Shown here piece after piece: positions 6,080 through 14,030 of a DNA stretch of 31,216 bases (positions are counted from its first letter, which is position 1; the number at the start of each line of letters is the position of its first letter). Source of the DNA: JAXGPP01 sp964436865 (GTDB lineage Bacteria; Planctomycetota; Planctomycetia; Pirellulales; Thermoguttaceae); contig CAYTFK010000042.1 of the NCBI GenBank assembly GCA_964436865.1, positions 1 to 31,216 of the forward strand, given 5' to 3'. A program made the position numbers and the translations under genes. A model generated the notes under the pieces. It worked only from the letters and a program-made list of their open reading frames with translations. It was not told the DNA's origin and did not search any database.

Positions 6080-8899
6080 ATGTCTCGGTGGTACATTCCG
6101 ATAGCGATCGCCATTCTCGCCTGCTGCGCGCCGGCGCTGTCTGCCGGGCCCGAGTTGGACTGGAGTGCATGGCAGCACATGCCCTCGTTCCACAACGGGC
6201 GTATGATGCCCGTCAACACGTTCGCTCGCAGTGTGGTTGAGCGGGTTACCGGCCGAGTCAACCCGACGCTTAGCCTCGAGGGCGTGAAACCGGACGAGCC
6301 CGATTCTGAAGGCTGGAAGAGCGTGCAGGCATTGTTCCCCGATGGCAAGCCACGTCGGTTCACCGCGGCCGAATTGCTGTTCAGTTGGCTTGTCGAACCC
6401 GAGCGTTGGGAACACATTCCTTTCCTCATCGCCGAGCACGAGACGCTCCGGCGGGACGTACTTGGTCTGGCGGTCACCGGATCCAGGGGCGAACATCTGA
6501 AGTATGCCTCGCCGGCTCAGGTGCAGGCCGCGCCGCGTTTTCGCGAGCGGATGACGGCGGTTATTGAGAAGCAGCGTGCCGCGCAGTCACGCGGTGCAAA
6601 GCCCGCGCTCACGTCGGTCGAACAGAAGATCGAGGAGCTTTACGAAGCGTTGAGCCTCTACCGGCTCGTCACCTTCGATCCGGCGGCCGCCGACGCCAGC
6701 CGCAGCCGCTTTCTCGACCGCATCGCCAATGCCCTGCAGACTTGGGGTCAGATCGAATCGGATCTTTCGCAGATCGCCTCGGTGGACCAGAGCGGGCTGG
6801 GGGCGAAGATCGACGAAGTCTCGGCGGCCGTGGCTAGCATTCGCGAACTGGGTCACTCGCAGGAGATGCGGCTCGAAGACGTCGAACCCCGGGTGGCGGC
6901 GCTGGCGCGGTCGACCGCGGCAGTTGCCGGGCAGTTCGCCACTTTCCGGCAGAGGCTACTCGATAGCCCGCCGCCGATGCTTGACGCCGCCAAGATCAAG
7001 CAGTTCCGCGTCCAGATGCACGGCCTGGCCGCGATGGCCACCAAGCTGGCCCGCCAGACGGAAGAAGCCCATTTGGCGCTGTACGACAACGGCTACTCGT
7101 TGCGGCTGGTGCCCGCGCTGAACCCGGCGGCGCTGGAAAAGAACCGCGACACCGAGGACGACGCCCAGCCGTGGCTCAACCTGCAGACGCTGCTCTACGG
7201 CTCCGACGCCGTACTCCACGGGTATCCGTCGGACCGGGTTTCCGCCGTCCGCGAGGGCTTTGCCGCTGCCCGGAAGGCCTATACGGATCGATCGGGCACG
7301 GACCGGCCGCAACGGTTCAGCGCCGCGATCGAGCAATTCGCCGGGGCGGTGCGGACGCTGGGCGAAGGGATCGAACCCATCCGCGATGAACTGCCGATTC
7401 AGCAGAAGGACCGGGAGCTGATCGCCGCAACGGCCTATCCACCCACCGGCGCCACCGACACCGAGGTGCATTACTACAAGCTGGATCCCTTCTTCTGGTC
7501 ATGGCTTGTGGGAGCGTTCGCCCTGTCGGCTTTCGGGTTGTCGTTCGGCTTGGTGCGGAAGCCCATGTTCTGGGCGGGAATGGCGATTTTCGCCCTCGCG
7601 CAGGCGTTCACGATCTACGGACTTGGCCTGCGGGTGGCAATCACCGGTTGGGCCCCCGTCACCAATATGTTCGAGACGGTGGTCTTCGTCGCCCTGGTCG
7701 TGGCCCTGCTCGGCATGTGGTTCACTATCTTGCCCATGCTTTGGCCGGGCCTGAATCTGGCCTGGAGGCTCACCGCGGTTCCCGGCACTCCCGAGGCAAG
7801 GCCGCTCGACGCACAACAGGCCGAACTGATCGATTCCGATCGCTGGGCGCCTCTTTCGTGGGCTCTGTTCATTCCGCGCACCATCCTCGCCGGCATCATC
7901 TGCTACGTCTTGACTGGCATGGAGTACGGATCGGGCGGCGGCTACACGGTCGTTGCGCTGTGGCCGCGCACCGACGTGGGCGGTTCGGTCCCAACGATCG
8001 GCAATGTGACCGTATGGCTGGTCGGCCTGTCGATGCTGGCGATGGCGGTCTGGTTCGTGCCCCGCTTGATCCTCGCGCTTGTGGCGGCGGTATTCACGGT
8101 GCCCTACGCGTTGGCAAGACTCGGCACGGCGAAGCCCACCGCCCAGATGCTGGCGCGGAAACCTTTCATCTTGGCCGGCGGTTCGGTGGCCGTCGTGACG
8201 GGGCTGCTCGGCTGGTATGCTCCCGGGCTGGATAAAGGCATCAACCCGCTCATGCCCGTGTTGCGCGACAACTTCTGGCTCACGGTCCACGTGCTTACCA
8301 TTACCGCCAGCTATGGCGCGGGATTTCTCGCTTGGGGACTGGGGCTGATCTCGCTGACGCACTATCTCTTTGGCCGGTATCGTGAACCGGCACTCCCGAC
8401 GGCGGAAGTCGTGGCCCAGGGGCACCGCCCGGCTTACGCTGGCGAAGAAGTCGCCGCGGTCGAACCGCTTCCTCGCAGAGCCCCTGAAGCCTGCGATACT
8501 CTCGGCACCTATATCTACAAGTCGACCCAGGTAGCCGTGTTGCTCCTGGCTGCGGGTACGATCCTGGGCGGGCTGTGGGCCGACGTCTCGTGGGGCCGAT
8601 TCTGGGGCTGGGATTCCAAAGAGGTGTGGGCGCTGGTTTCATGCCTCATCTATCTGGCGATCCTTCACGGCCGCTATGCCGGCTTGTTTGGCAACTTCGG
8701 CCTGGCCGTGGGCTCGGTGTTTGGTGCGACCTCGATCCTGATGGCCTGGTATGGCGTGAACTTCGTCCTCGGCAGCGGACTGCACAGCTACGGTGAAGGG
8801 ACCGGCGGACTGGGCTGGGCGATGACGATCGTCGCGCTGAACTGGGGCTTTGTCGGGCTGGCCTGGTTCCGCTACTTTTTCGAGACCGGCAAGCGGTAG
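6080..8899 (+). CDS. ccsA: Cytochrome c assembly protein CcsA/ResC with large N-terminal extension
   Basis: This is a 939-residue protein. The C-terminal half is a CcsA/ResC heme-handling module with many membrane segments from about residue 470. It carries the heme-binding WWD signature WGRFWGWDSKEVWAL (about 837-851) and conserved-type histidines (in LTVHVL near 736, AILHGRY near 863, GSGLHSYG near 901). The N-terminal 470 residues are a signal peptide plus a mainly helical, presumably extracytoplasmic region with an NGRMMPVNTFAR motif. Typical CcsA is only about 300-400 residues. I chose ATG 6080 because it begins the signal peptide (MSRWYIPIAIAILACCAPA). An in-frame ATG at 6017 with an AGGA site is the alternative and would add 21 polar residues. 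Confidence 0.9.
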   Translation: MSRWYIPIAIAILACCAPALSAGPELDWSAWQHMPSFHNGRMMPVNTFARSVVERVTGRVNPTLSLEGVKPDEPDSEGWKSVQALFPDGKPRRFTAAELLFSWLVEPERWEHIPFLIAEHETLRRDVLGLAVTGSRGEHLKYASPAQVQAAPRFRERMTAVIEKQRAAQSRGAKPALTSVEQKIEELYEALSLYRLVTFDPAAADASRSRFLDRIANALQTWGQIESDLSQIASVDQSGLGAKIDEVSAAVASIRELGHSQEMRLEDVEPRVAALARSTAAVAGQFATFRQRLLDSPPPMLDAAKIKQFRVQMHGLAAMATKLARQTEEAHLALYDNGYSLRLVPALNPAALEKNRDTEDDAQPWLNLQTLLYGSDAVLHGYPSDRVSAVREGFAAARKAYTDRSGTDRPQRFSAAIEQFAGAVRTLGEGIEPIRDELPIQQKDRELIAATAYPPTGATDTEVHYYKLDPFFWSWLVGAFALSAFGLSFGLVRKPMFWAGMAIFALAQAFTIYGLGLRVAITGWAPVTNMFETVVFVALVVALLGMWFTILPMLWPGLNLAWRLTAVPGTPEARPLDAQQAELIDSDRWAPLSWALFIPRTILAGIICYVLTGMEYGSGGGYTVVALWPRTDVGGSVPTIGNVTVWLVGLSMLAMAVWFVPRLILALVAAVFTVPYALARLGTAKPTAQMLARKPFILAGGSVAVVTGLLGWYAPGLDKGINPLMPVLRDNFWLTVHVLTITASYGAGFLAWGLGLISLTHYLFGRYREPALPTAEVVAQGHRPAYAGEEVAAVEPLPRRAPEACDTLGTYIYKSTQVAVLLLAAGTILGGLWADVSWGRFWGWDSKEVWALVSCLIYLAILHGRYAGLFGNFGLAVGSVFGATSILMAWYGVNFVLGSGLHSYGEGTGGLGWAMTIVALNWGFVGLAWFRYFFETGKR

Positions 8900-8906
8900 T
8901 GCGCAC

Positions 8907-8956
8907 GAGAGCGGGGAATCGGGTGGACGCCTTTCCAGCCCCGACTCCCCGCTCTT
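8907..8956. terminator. Bidirectional terminator-like hairpin between ccsA and the selenoprotein gene
   Basis: A 15-bp stem (8909-8923 with 8940-8954) has one A-C mismatch and extends by an A-T and a G-U pair outward. The 16-base loop spans 8924-8939. It starts 8 bases after the ccsA stop and lies 18 bases beyond the downstream stop of the minus-strand gene. It therefore sits where a shared terminator is expected if that gene really ends at 8974 rather than at the UGA 9166. Confidence 0.7.
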
Positions 8957-8973
8957 CATCCGATCTCTGTTGA

Positions 8974-10629
8974 CTACTCTTCTTTCTCCACTTTCGCGCT
9001 CTTCTCGAACTGCTCGCGCATCCGCACGGCCGGTTCAAGATCGGCTTTGGTGAGAATGCTCGTGTACTCCTCGGTCTTGAACGGACCGGCTTCCATGGTC
9101 ACCTTGACATGGTATTCAGCGGACACTTCCGATGGTACTCGCCACGAGTACGCGCAGGTGAAGCCTCAGCCATACCGGAAAGTGCCCTCGGTCACCACCT
9201 CACCCTCCTTGTCGGTGATGGTGAACTTCGGCGCTTCCGGTCGCTGACCGTCCACCCGCAGATCGCTGCATACCTCGCCGGCCGAACCCACCATCGAAAG
9301 GCTCAGATTGACCTCGCCCGTCGGTTGAGCGGAGCCGACTCTGACCACCGGCTTGAATGGCGGCCCGAAAGGAAGCTCGGCAGTCTCTCCCTCGCGGACC
9401 ACAATCGTCGGGCAGTCCTCTGTGGCATCGGCCGAGACGATCGTGTAGCGAGCAACCCCCGCCGGACTCACCGCCGAGCGGCCCGTGAGGGCCTCCACCA
9501 GCGCCGACAGCAGCGACTTGACCCCGCCTTCCGGCGTAGCTGGATCTTCTTTTGCCGGCTCAGCGGGCAGGCCCGTTCCGTCGATCGTGTAGCTCAACAG
9601 CTTCCACTTGCCCACGGGCAACGCGACCGGCTCATCACCTCCCTTGATCTTGAGGAAGCCCCGGTCCCCGTAGATCACCGCCCGGAAGTTCTTGTTGGGA
9701 TTCGTGACTTTTCCCAAGGCACCATCCGCGGGCGAGAGCGTCAATTCGTCGCCCGATGGTGACGGCTTCAGCTCGTAGAACTTGCCGTCAAGGCTGACCA
9801 GTTCCGAGACATGGTGCCGGAAATCATTGCTGGTAACCTCGTAGGGAGAAATCTGGTTTTCTGCTTTCGCATCGATCAACAGCATGTCGCCCTGCTCGGG
9901 GTAAACCTGTCGCTGTCCGCTGGATGTCATGACGTCGCCCCGGATGCGGATCCGGTCGTCAAAGCGGCCATTGCTGTTGAAGTCCAGCAGCGCCAAGCGG
10001 TGCGACTTCCCTTCCAGCGTGATCTCGCCTACACGGTACGCCGCCGCGTTGAGCGAGGCTGAGGCATAGCGGAAGTCGTCGCTGCCGTAGCTCTCGTTGA
10101 CGCTCATGAAGAACGCGTAGTCGACTTGCTTGCCTTCGACGCCGATCGTGACATCGATGCGCGGAAAGCTCGCGTAGTAATACTGGGCGGCCATACTGCC
10201 GGAGTTGCTTTCCGCCTTGACGATCTCGTCGTCGGTCAGATCGCCATTCAGATTGGTGTCGAACCGCAGCAGGCGGTACCCCTTCGACTGGCCTTCTTCC
10301 GTATCGAACACAAAGGCGTACTTGCCCGACCCGAGTGCGGCGACGCCCCGAAACGGGCGTTCCGAGTTGTACTCTTCGGGCTCTTTCTTGACCACCTTCT
10401 GGAATTCCTTCGACGACGCATCGCTCGCCTCGCGGTCCTTCATGATCTGCATGAAGAAATGCTGAGGGTAGGTGTAGCGGTAGAGCATGTCGTCGCCCGA
10501 CCGAATCACGCGCGCCGAGCCCTCGGCGCGCTTGAGTCCGAGCTTGACGGTCTCGGCCGAGACCGGCACGGAGAGCATCACCCCGGCGGCGAGGCTCACA
10601 CCGAGCAGAAATCGCCTCCACACGTTCAT
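8974..10629 (-). CDS. Exported selenoprotein with EF-hand-like loops (UGA-Sec at residue 488)
   Basis: The frame reads 487 codons from ATG 10629 to a UGA at 9166-9168, then stays open for 63 codons to a TAG at 8974-8976. The extension looks coding (YGUGFTCAYSWRVPSEV at the junction, then YHVKVTMEAGPFK). It completes a beta-strand pattern that the UGA would cut in mid-domain. A SECIS-like hairpin follows the UGA, and a tRNA-Sec gene lies upstream in the same block. The total is 551 residues with a signal peptide (MNVWRRFLLGVSLAAGVMLS) and an EF-hand-type loop DTNLNGDLTDDE. A second similar loop (DFNSNGRFDD) follows, then a C-terminal Ig-like region where Sec488 and Cys492 form a U-x3-C pair. 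The ribosome site is GGGAGG. Redox or metal-binding function at the envelope is inference. The family is not one I recognise. Confidence 0.85.
9126..9168 (-). promoter_or_regulatory. Candidate bacterial SECIS element at the in-frame UGA
   Basis: After the UGA (9166-9168, minus strand) come 14 bases, then a perfect 7-bp stem (GUACUCG with CGAGUAC, 9151-9145 with 9141-9135) closed by the loop UGG (9144-9142). A 4-bp lower stem CUUC/GAAG (9160-9163 with 9126-9129) encloses an internal loop. The apical loop starts 21 bases after the UGA with a G in its second position. Both features match the published bacterial SECIS model (G in the first two loop bases, about 16-37 bases from the UGA). Confidence 0.7.
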
Positions 10630-10693
10630 AGGCTGCGTCCTCCCATGGTTGCGGAGGAACGTCGGGCGGCGATGCCAGGCCTACGATGACCAG

Positions 10694-11557
10694 TCAGGGC
10701 CTTTCCTTCGTTTCCTCCAGTGTGAACAGTTCCTTTGTGCCCCCGCTCGTATCGCCAAACGCCGTTCCCATCGACAACGCTCCGCAGCGGATGCACTCCA
10801 GGCAACGGATGCACCGCGACTCCCCGGCGCGGCGCTCGGACCGGCCGCGAACGTCACACACCTGGCCGCAGATCTCGCAGTCGTTGCACTCGCCGGACTG
10901 AAACCGCACGAACCAGAACGACACTCGGTTGCAGAGCCCGAAAATGGCCCCCAGCGGGCAAAGCATCGTGCACCACGGGCGCCACACGAAGAGCATCGCC
11001 GCCAAGACCACGCCGAGGATTACCAGTTTGGTTGCGCTGGGCCAGACAAGGGTCTTGCCTGCCGCCGCCAGTTGGGCGGTAAAGGGCAGCCCAGCCTCCA
11101 GCGCGCCCGCCGGGCACAATCGGCAGAAGAACAGCGGGCTCGCCTCGCTGAAGAAGAACGGCACTGCAAGCACGAACACGATGAGCACCACATAGCGCAT
11201 CGAGCCGAGCCACGCCGGCAGCCGGAACTTGGGAGCCGGAATCCGTCCCACCATGTCCTGCAGAAATCCGAACGGACATGCCCAGCCGCATACCATGCTG
11301 CCGAACATCGCACCGGCCGCGAGGAGCGTACCCACCGCAAGGTAAGGGAATTGGTGCAGTGCGCTGAAATTCGCCAGCACGCCGATGGGGCAGGCAAACG
11401 TGGCCAGCGGGCAGGAATAGCAGTGGAAGACGGGCGAGCAGATCGTGTGCAGCTTGAAGAAAGGCGCCAGCCACAGCATGGCGAACGCCGCTTGCACGAG
11501 CGTTCGGCGTTCGACGAACTTTCGCAGAATTGAGTGCTTTCGGGCCATGGCCACCAT
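10694..11557 (-). CDS. NapH/NosR-like membrane polyferredoxin (4Fe-4S)
   Basis: This is a 287-residue membrane iron-sulfur protein. About five hydrophobic segments alternate with cysteine motifs of the NapH/NosR/RdxA type (CYSCPLATFACPIG near the start, then GWACPFGF, CRLCPAGAL and CTMLCPLGAI). The C-terminus holds two 4Fe-4S clusters: CNDCEICGQVC (C-x2-C-x2-C-x3-C) and CIRCLECIRC (C-x2-C-x2-C-x2-C). Such proteins carry electrons between the quinone pool or cytoplasmic donors and extracytoplasmic reductases. The gene lies 64 bases before the exported selenoprotein and directly after the small membrane protein, all on one strand. It could therefore supply electrons to the selenoprotein. ATG 11557 has an AGGAAGG site. 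A second in-frame ATG three codons later is possible. Confidence 0.88.
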   Translation of the reverse strand: MVAMARKHSILRKFVERRTLVQAAFAMLWLAPFFKLHTICSPVFHCYSCPLATFACPIGVLANFSALHQFPYLAVGTLLAAGAMFGSMVCGWACPFGFLQDMVGRIPAPKFRLPAWLGSMRYVVLIVFVLAVPFFFSEASPLFFCRLCPAGALEAGLPFTAQLAAAGKTLVWPSATKLVILGVVLAAMLFVWRPWCTMLCPLGAIFGLCNRVSFWFVRFQSGECNDCEICGQVCDVRGRSERRAGESRCIRCLECIRCGALSMGTAFGDTSGGTKELFTLEETKERP

Positions 11558-11576
11558 GCCCTTCCTAATGCACTCA
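11531..11576 (-). promoter_or_regulatory. SECIS-like hairpin whose base contains the UGA of the small membrane protein
   Basis: On the minus strand, UGAGUGC (11576-11570, including the stop UGA) pairs perfectly with GCACUCA (11537-11531). Inside is an 8-bp stem, GGGCAUGG (11561-11554) with CCAUGGCCC (11550-11542, one bulged base), closed by the loop UGG (11553-11551). The loop starts 20 bases after the UGA. This closely resembles the other hairpin at 9126-9168 and the E. coli fdhF layout, where the UGA sits at the stem base. The hairpin also covers the start codon of the polyferredoxin gene, so a role in its translation is the main alternative. Confidence 0.45.
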
Positions 11577-11954
11577 GGTAGGGCAAAGCGACGGTGCCTT
11601 GCCGCTGTAGGTTCGCTTGAGCACGCCGTTGGCCAGCGTCACGCCGCCGAACGTCACTTCCCGCACCAGCACGTACTCCGGTTCTTCCTTCACCGTTTTA
11701 ATCTTCCGCGTAACCTGCTCGGTGAGCGGTTTGAACGGAGGCGGCTGATCGAAGCCTGGTGGGCCGAAGCCCGGCGGCCCAAACGGAAAATCGGCCGCCT
11801 CCGGCGGGCCGAACGGCTGAATAGTGATCGTCTCGGTTGTTTCCGATTCTTCGACGATCGGGACGACGTTTCCGAGCACGGCGTAGCCGATGGCGGCAAA
11901 TCCAGCCGATATCAGCACCGCGGGCGCGATCACACGTCGTCCGAGATTCCGCAT
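11574..11954 (-). CDS. Small single-pass membrane protein with Phe-Gly-Pro-Pro repeats; possible C-terminal CPTU selenocysteine
   Basis: The protein has 126 residues up to the UGA. One hydrophobic anchor spans about residues 8-30. A proline-rich stretch with FGPP repeats follows, then a short beta-type tail (EYVLVREVTFGGVTLANG, then GKAPSLCPT). The frame stops at UGA 11574-11576. If that UGA is read as Sec, the protein would end CPTUVH at a TAG (11565-11567), giving a redox C-x-x-U motif at the C-terminus. A strong SECIS-like hairpin starts at this UGA. With only two residues gained, the reading-through evidence is much weaker than for the 8974-10629 gene. Plain termination after CPT is equally possible. 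The ribosome site GAGGG lies 7 bases before the ATG. The gene precedes the polyferredoxin gene by 16 bases. Confidence 0.75.
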   Translation of the reverse strand: MRNLGRRVIAPAVLISAGFAAIGYAVLGNVVPIVEESETTETITIQPFGPPEAADFPFGPPGFGPPGFDQPPPFKPLTEQVTRKIKTVKEEPEYVLVREVTFGGVTLANGVLKRTYSGKAPSLCPT

Positions 11955-12085
11955 GAAATGCCCTCAATCGACTGCCGCGAGAGAATGAATCTGTTCCGTC
12001 AGGCGGTCTTTCAGAACCCGCATTCGGCCCCGGTTGTGCTCATGTGCCCCAGGACCTGAAAGGACCAGAAAAACCTCGGCTCAAA

Positions 12086-12178
12086 CGGAGGCGAATGGGA
12101 ATCGAACCCACCCAGGACTCTTGCGAACCCCACACTGGTTTTGAAGACCAGGGGCACCACCAGGCACCAGTCACCTCC
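12086..12178 (-). tRNA. selC: Selenocysteine tRNA (anticodon UCA)
   Basis: The 93-base gene folds as a bacterial tRNA-Sec. It has an 8-bp acceptor stem GGAGGTGA/TCGCCTCC with one G-T pair, and a 6-bp D stem (GGTGCC/GGTGCC with wobbles) around a 4-base loop TGGT. The 5-bp anticodon stem CTGGT/ACCAG carries the loop CTTCAAA, whose anticodon TCA lies at 12142-12144. There is a long variable arm of about 23 bases, and a 5-bp T stem with loop TTCGATT. The discriminator is G, and CCA is not encoded. The 8-bp acceptor, extended D stem, long variable arm and UCA anticodon together exclude tRNA-Ser. It lies first in the minus-strand block that contains the selenoprotein gene. Confidence 0.96.
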
Positions 12179-12232
12179 GGTCGATCCGCCCCGCCCGGCG
12201 GCCTCGCCACCCGGAAACGGTCGCTTGAGGGC

Positions 12233-12262
12233 ATTCTAGTGCGGAAGACGCGATAGACGCAA
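12233..12262 (-). promoter_or_regulatory. Candidate promoter of the tRNA-Sec block
   Basis: On the minus strand there is TTGCGT (12257-12262), an 18-base spacer and TAGAAT (12233-12238, 5/6 match to TATAAT). Transcription would start roughly 45-50 bases before the tRNA 5' end. No clear terminator separates the tRNA from the gene at 11954, so the whole block may share this promoter. Confidence 0.45.
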
Positions 12263-12401
12263 CGCCCCCACTTGCGGGGCTTAGAAATCGGCCCCTCCGG
12301 TACTGTTCGGGGGAGATTCCCCTTGCCCACCGACGCCTCGTCTGGCCAAGATAGTAGGAGGTGTCTTCAGCTACCCAGGTTTCTTGGTGAATACTCGCCC
12401 C

Positions 12402-13169
12402 ATGAACCGTTTCGCAATGGCCGTTTTGCCGCTCCTCCTGTGTGGTGTCGCCGCCGGTCAGACCAGTCAAATGGGGATCGATACCTTTGTCGATGTGATC
12501 CACGACGAAGACGGTCAGCCGATCCTCGTCGTCAGCTATCCCTGGCAGATTCACGACAAGGCCTCGATCGAAGTCGGCACGCTTCCTCCCGATGCCTCGC
12601 TCATTCCTCAACTGCGGCCCCTGCAATTCCAGGCTCAGATCCTCAAGGGGCCGGTAAGCCGCGCCGTGCTGGAGGTCGAAGACGGTTCATTCACGGCACC
12701 AACGAGCACGTCGTTTACTGCCGACGACATCCAGTTTGAGGTGATTGGCCAGCGAAATTCACTTGGTGCGCCCTCGGCGGTAGTTGCGTGGCAGGTGAGG
12801 CTCCAACGCCCCGTCGATCGGGCCGAACAACTTCTGACCAAACTCAAGGCCGAGCAGGAAGCGCAGGAGGCCCAGACGCAGGCCCAGAAGGCCACCCTCA
12901 GCGAGGCGGCGAGGGCCGCCCGGGACGAAGGCTTGACGAATCGCGCCGCCTTTTATCCATTAAGGTCTTGGAGCCTCGACCGGCGGACGCTATACCTCGA
13001 TCTGCCCGAAGCTTACTTCGCCCAGCCGAGCAAGCTCCGCGTGTGGTTCATGCGCGGCCGCGATGTCGTGTGGACGGAGACGGTCGACTGGCCGGGCTAC
13101 CCCCAACCGCCCGCGCCGCCCGCCAGCGTTCCGGCGGCCGCACGGCCGGCCCCGCCGCCGGCAAATTAG
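12402..13169 (+). CDS. Exported protein of unknown function at the head of the ExbB/ExbD cluster
   Basis: This is a 255-residue protein with a signal peptide (MNRFAMAVLPLLLCGVAAGQ). A beta-rich N-terminal part (about 30-135) is followed by a charged, Gln/Glu/Ala-rich helix likely to form a coiled coil (about 140-180). A second folded part ends in WVDWPG-like aromatic sequence, and the tail is Pro/Ala-rich (about 225-255). ATG 12402 was preferred over an in-frame GTG 18 bases upstream because it starts the signal peptide directly. The ribosome site is weak in both cases. It ends 27 bases before the ExbB-like gene and is probably co-transcribed. An envelope partner of the ExbB/ExbD motor is a reasonable guess. 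I do not recognise the family. Confidence 0.8.
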   Translation: MNRFAMAVLPLLLCGVAAGQTSQMGIDTFVDVIHDEDGQPILVVSYPWQIHDKASIEVGTLPPDASLIPQLRPLQFQAQILKGPVSRAVLEVEDGSFTAPTSTSFTADDIQFEVIGQRNSLGAPSAVVAWQVRLQRPVDRAEQLLTKLKAEQEAQEAQTQAQKATLSEAARAARDEGLTNRAAFYPLRSWSLDRRTLYLDLPEAYFAQPSKLRVWFMRGRDVVWTETVDWPGYPQPPAPPASVPAAARPAPPPAN

Positions 13170-13196
13170 GTAGTTTCGTCTTTCACGGAGGAAACC

Positions 13197-14030
13197 TTGC
13201 TCAATAGCAGACTCTTGGTCGCAGCACTCGTTGCGACAGCATGGTGGGCGATGGTAGGCATCGCCGCAGGCCAGGAACCGCCGGCCCAAGATGGGCCGCC
13301 TGCTGCGACCGCTCAATCGACTGCCCCAAACGGCAGTACTTCGGCCGAGTCGCAGGGCTGGACGACATGGCAGATCATCAACGCGGGCGGGGTTGTCGGT
13401 TTACTCATCATCCTGCTGTCCATCGCCGCGGTGGCCCTGGTCATCGAGCACTCCCTGATGCTCCGCGCTGCGGTGCTGATGCCTCCGGGGCTGGCCGACG
13501 AAGTGCGTGGGCTGGTGGCCGGCGGCCGTACTGCCCAGGCCGCCGAGTTGTGCCAGGCCCGGCCCAGCTTCCTCGCAGGAGTTCTCTCTGACGGCCTCGC
13601 AGAAGTCGAGGGCGGTTGGCCGGCAGTCGAGAAGGCGATCGAAGACTCGCTGGCCCAACACACTGCCCGGTTGGTCCGCAAGGTTGAATACCTCTCGGTC
13701 ATCGCCAACGTTGCTCCCATGCTCGGCCTGCTGGGCACCGTCATGGGTATGATCGTCGCCTTCCGCGAAGTGGCTGAGACGCAGGGCGCCGCCCGTGCGG
13801 CGGATCTGGCCGAAGGCATCTACCTCGCATTGGTGACGACGGTTGAGGGGCTGATCGTGGCCATCCCCACGCTCGGCGCGCTGGCCGTGCTCCGCAACCG
13901 CCTCGACCAGCTTGTGGCGGAAGCAGCCAATATGGCCGAACATGCGTTCCTTCCCTTGAAGCGCGCCCGGCCGGCGACGGCGCCGCCGGCGCGAGCCCCG
14001 TCGCCGCCGCCGGTTGGAGGAACGCGCTGA
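13197..14030 (+). CDS. MotA/TolQ/ExbB-family proton channel protein
   Basis: This is a 277-residue ExbB/TolQ-type subunit. Such proteins form a pentameric proton channel with ExbD/TolR dimers and use the proton gradient to do work across the periplasm. After a signal-like N-terminus (residues 1-25) and a Pro/Ala/Thr-rich linker come three membrane segments. These are about 60-88, about 160-185 (VIANVAPMLGLLGTVMGMI, the conserved GLLGTVxGMI core) and about 205-230 (LALVTTVEGLIVAIPTL). The start is TTG with an excellent GGAGG site 6 bases upstream; no ATG lies nearby. Its stop codon shares one base with the start of the first ExbD-like gene (TGATG), indicating coupled translation. Confidence 0.92.
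   Translation: MLNSRLLVAALVATAWWAMVGIAAGQEPPAQDGPPAATAQSTAPNGSTSAESQGWTTWQIINAGGVVGLLIILLSIAAVALVIEHSLMLRAAVLMPPGLADEVRGLVAGGRTAQAAELCQARPSFLAGVLSDGLAEVEGGWPAVEKAIEDSLAQHTARLVRKVEYLSVIANVAPMLGLLGTVMGMIVAFREVAETQGAARAADLAEGIYLALVTTVEGLIVAIPTLGALAVLRNRLDQLVAEAANMAEHAFLPLKRARPATAPPARAPSPPPVGGTR

Noticed and set aside
10681..10696. UGA stop of the polyferredoxin gene as another Sec codon
   Set aside because: The sequence after it has no SECIS-like hairpin that I can see. It runs into the ribosome site of the next gene, and the protein is already complete with both ferredoxin clusters.
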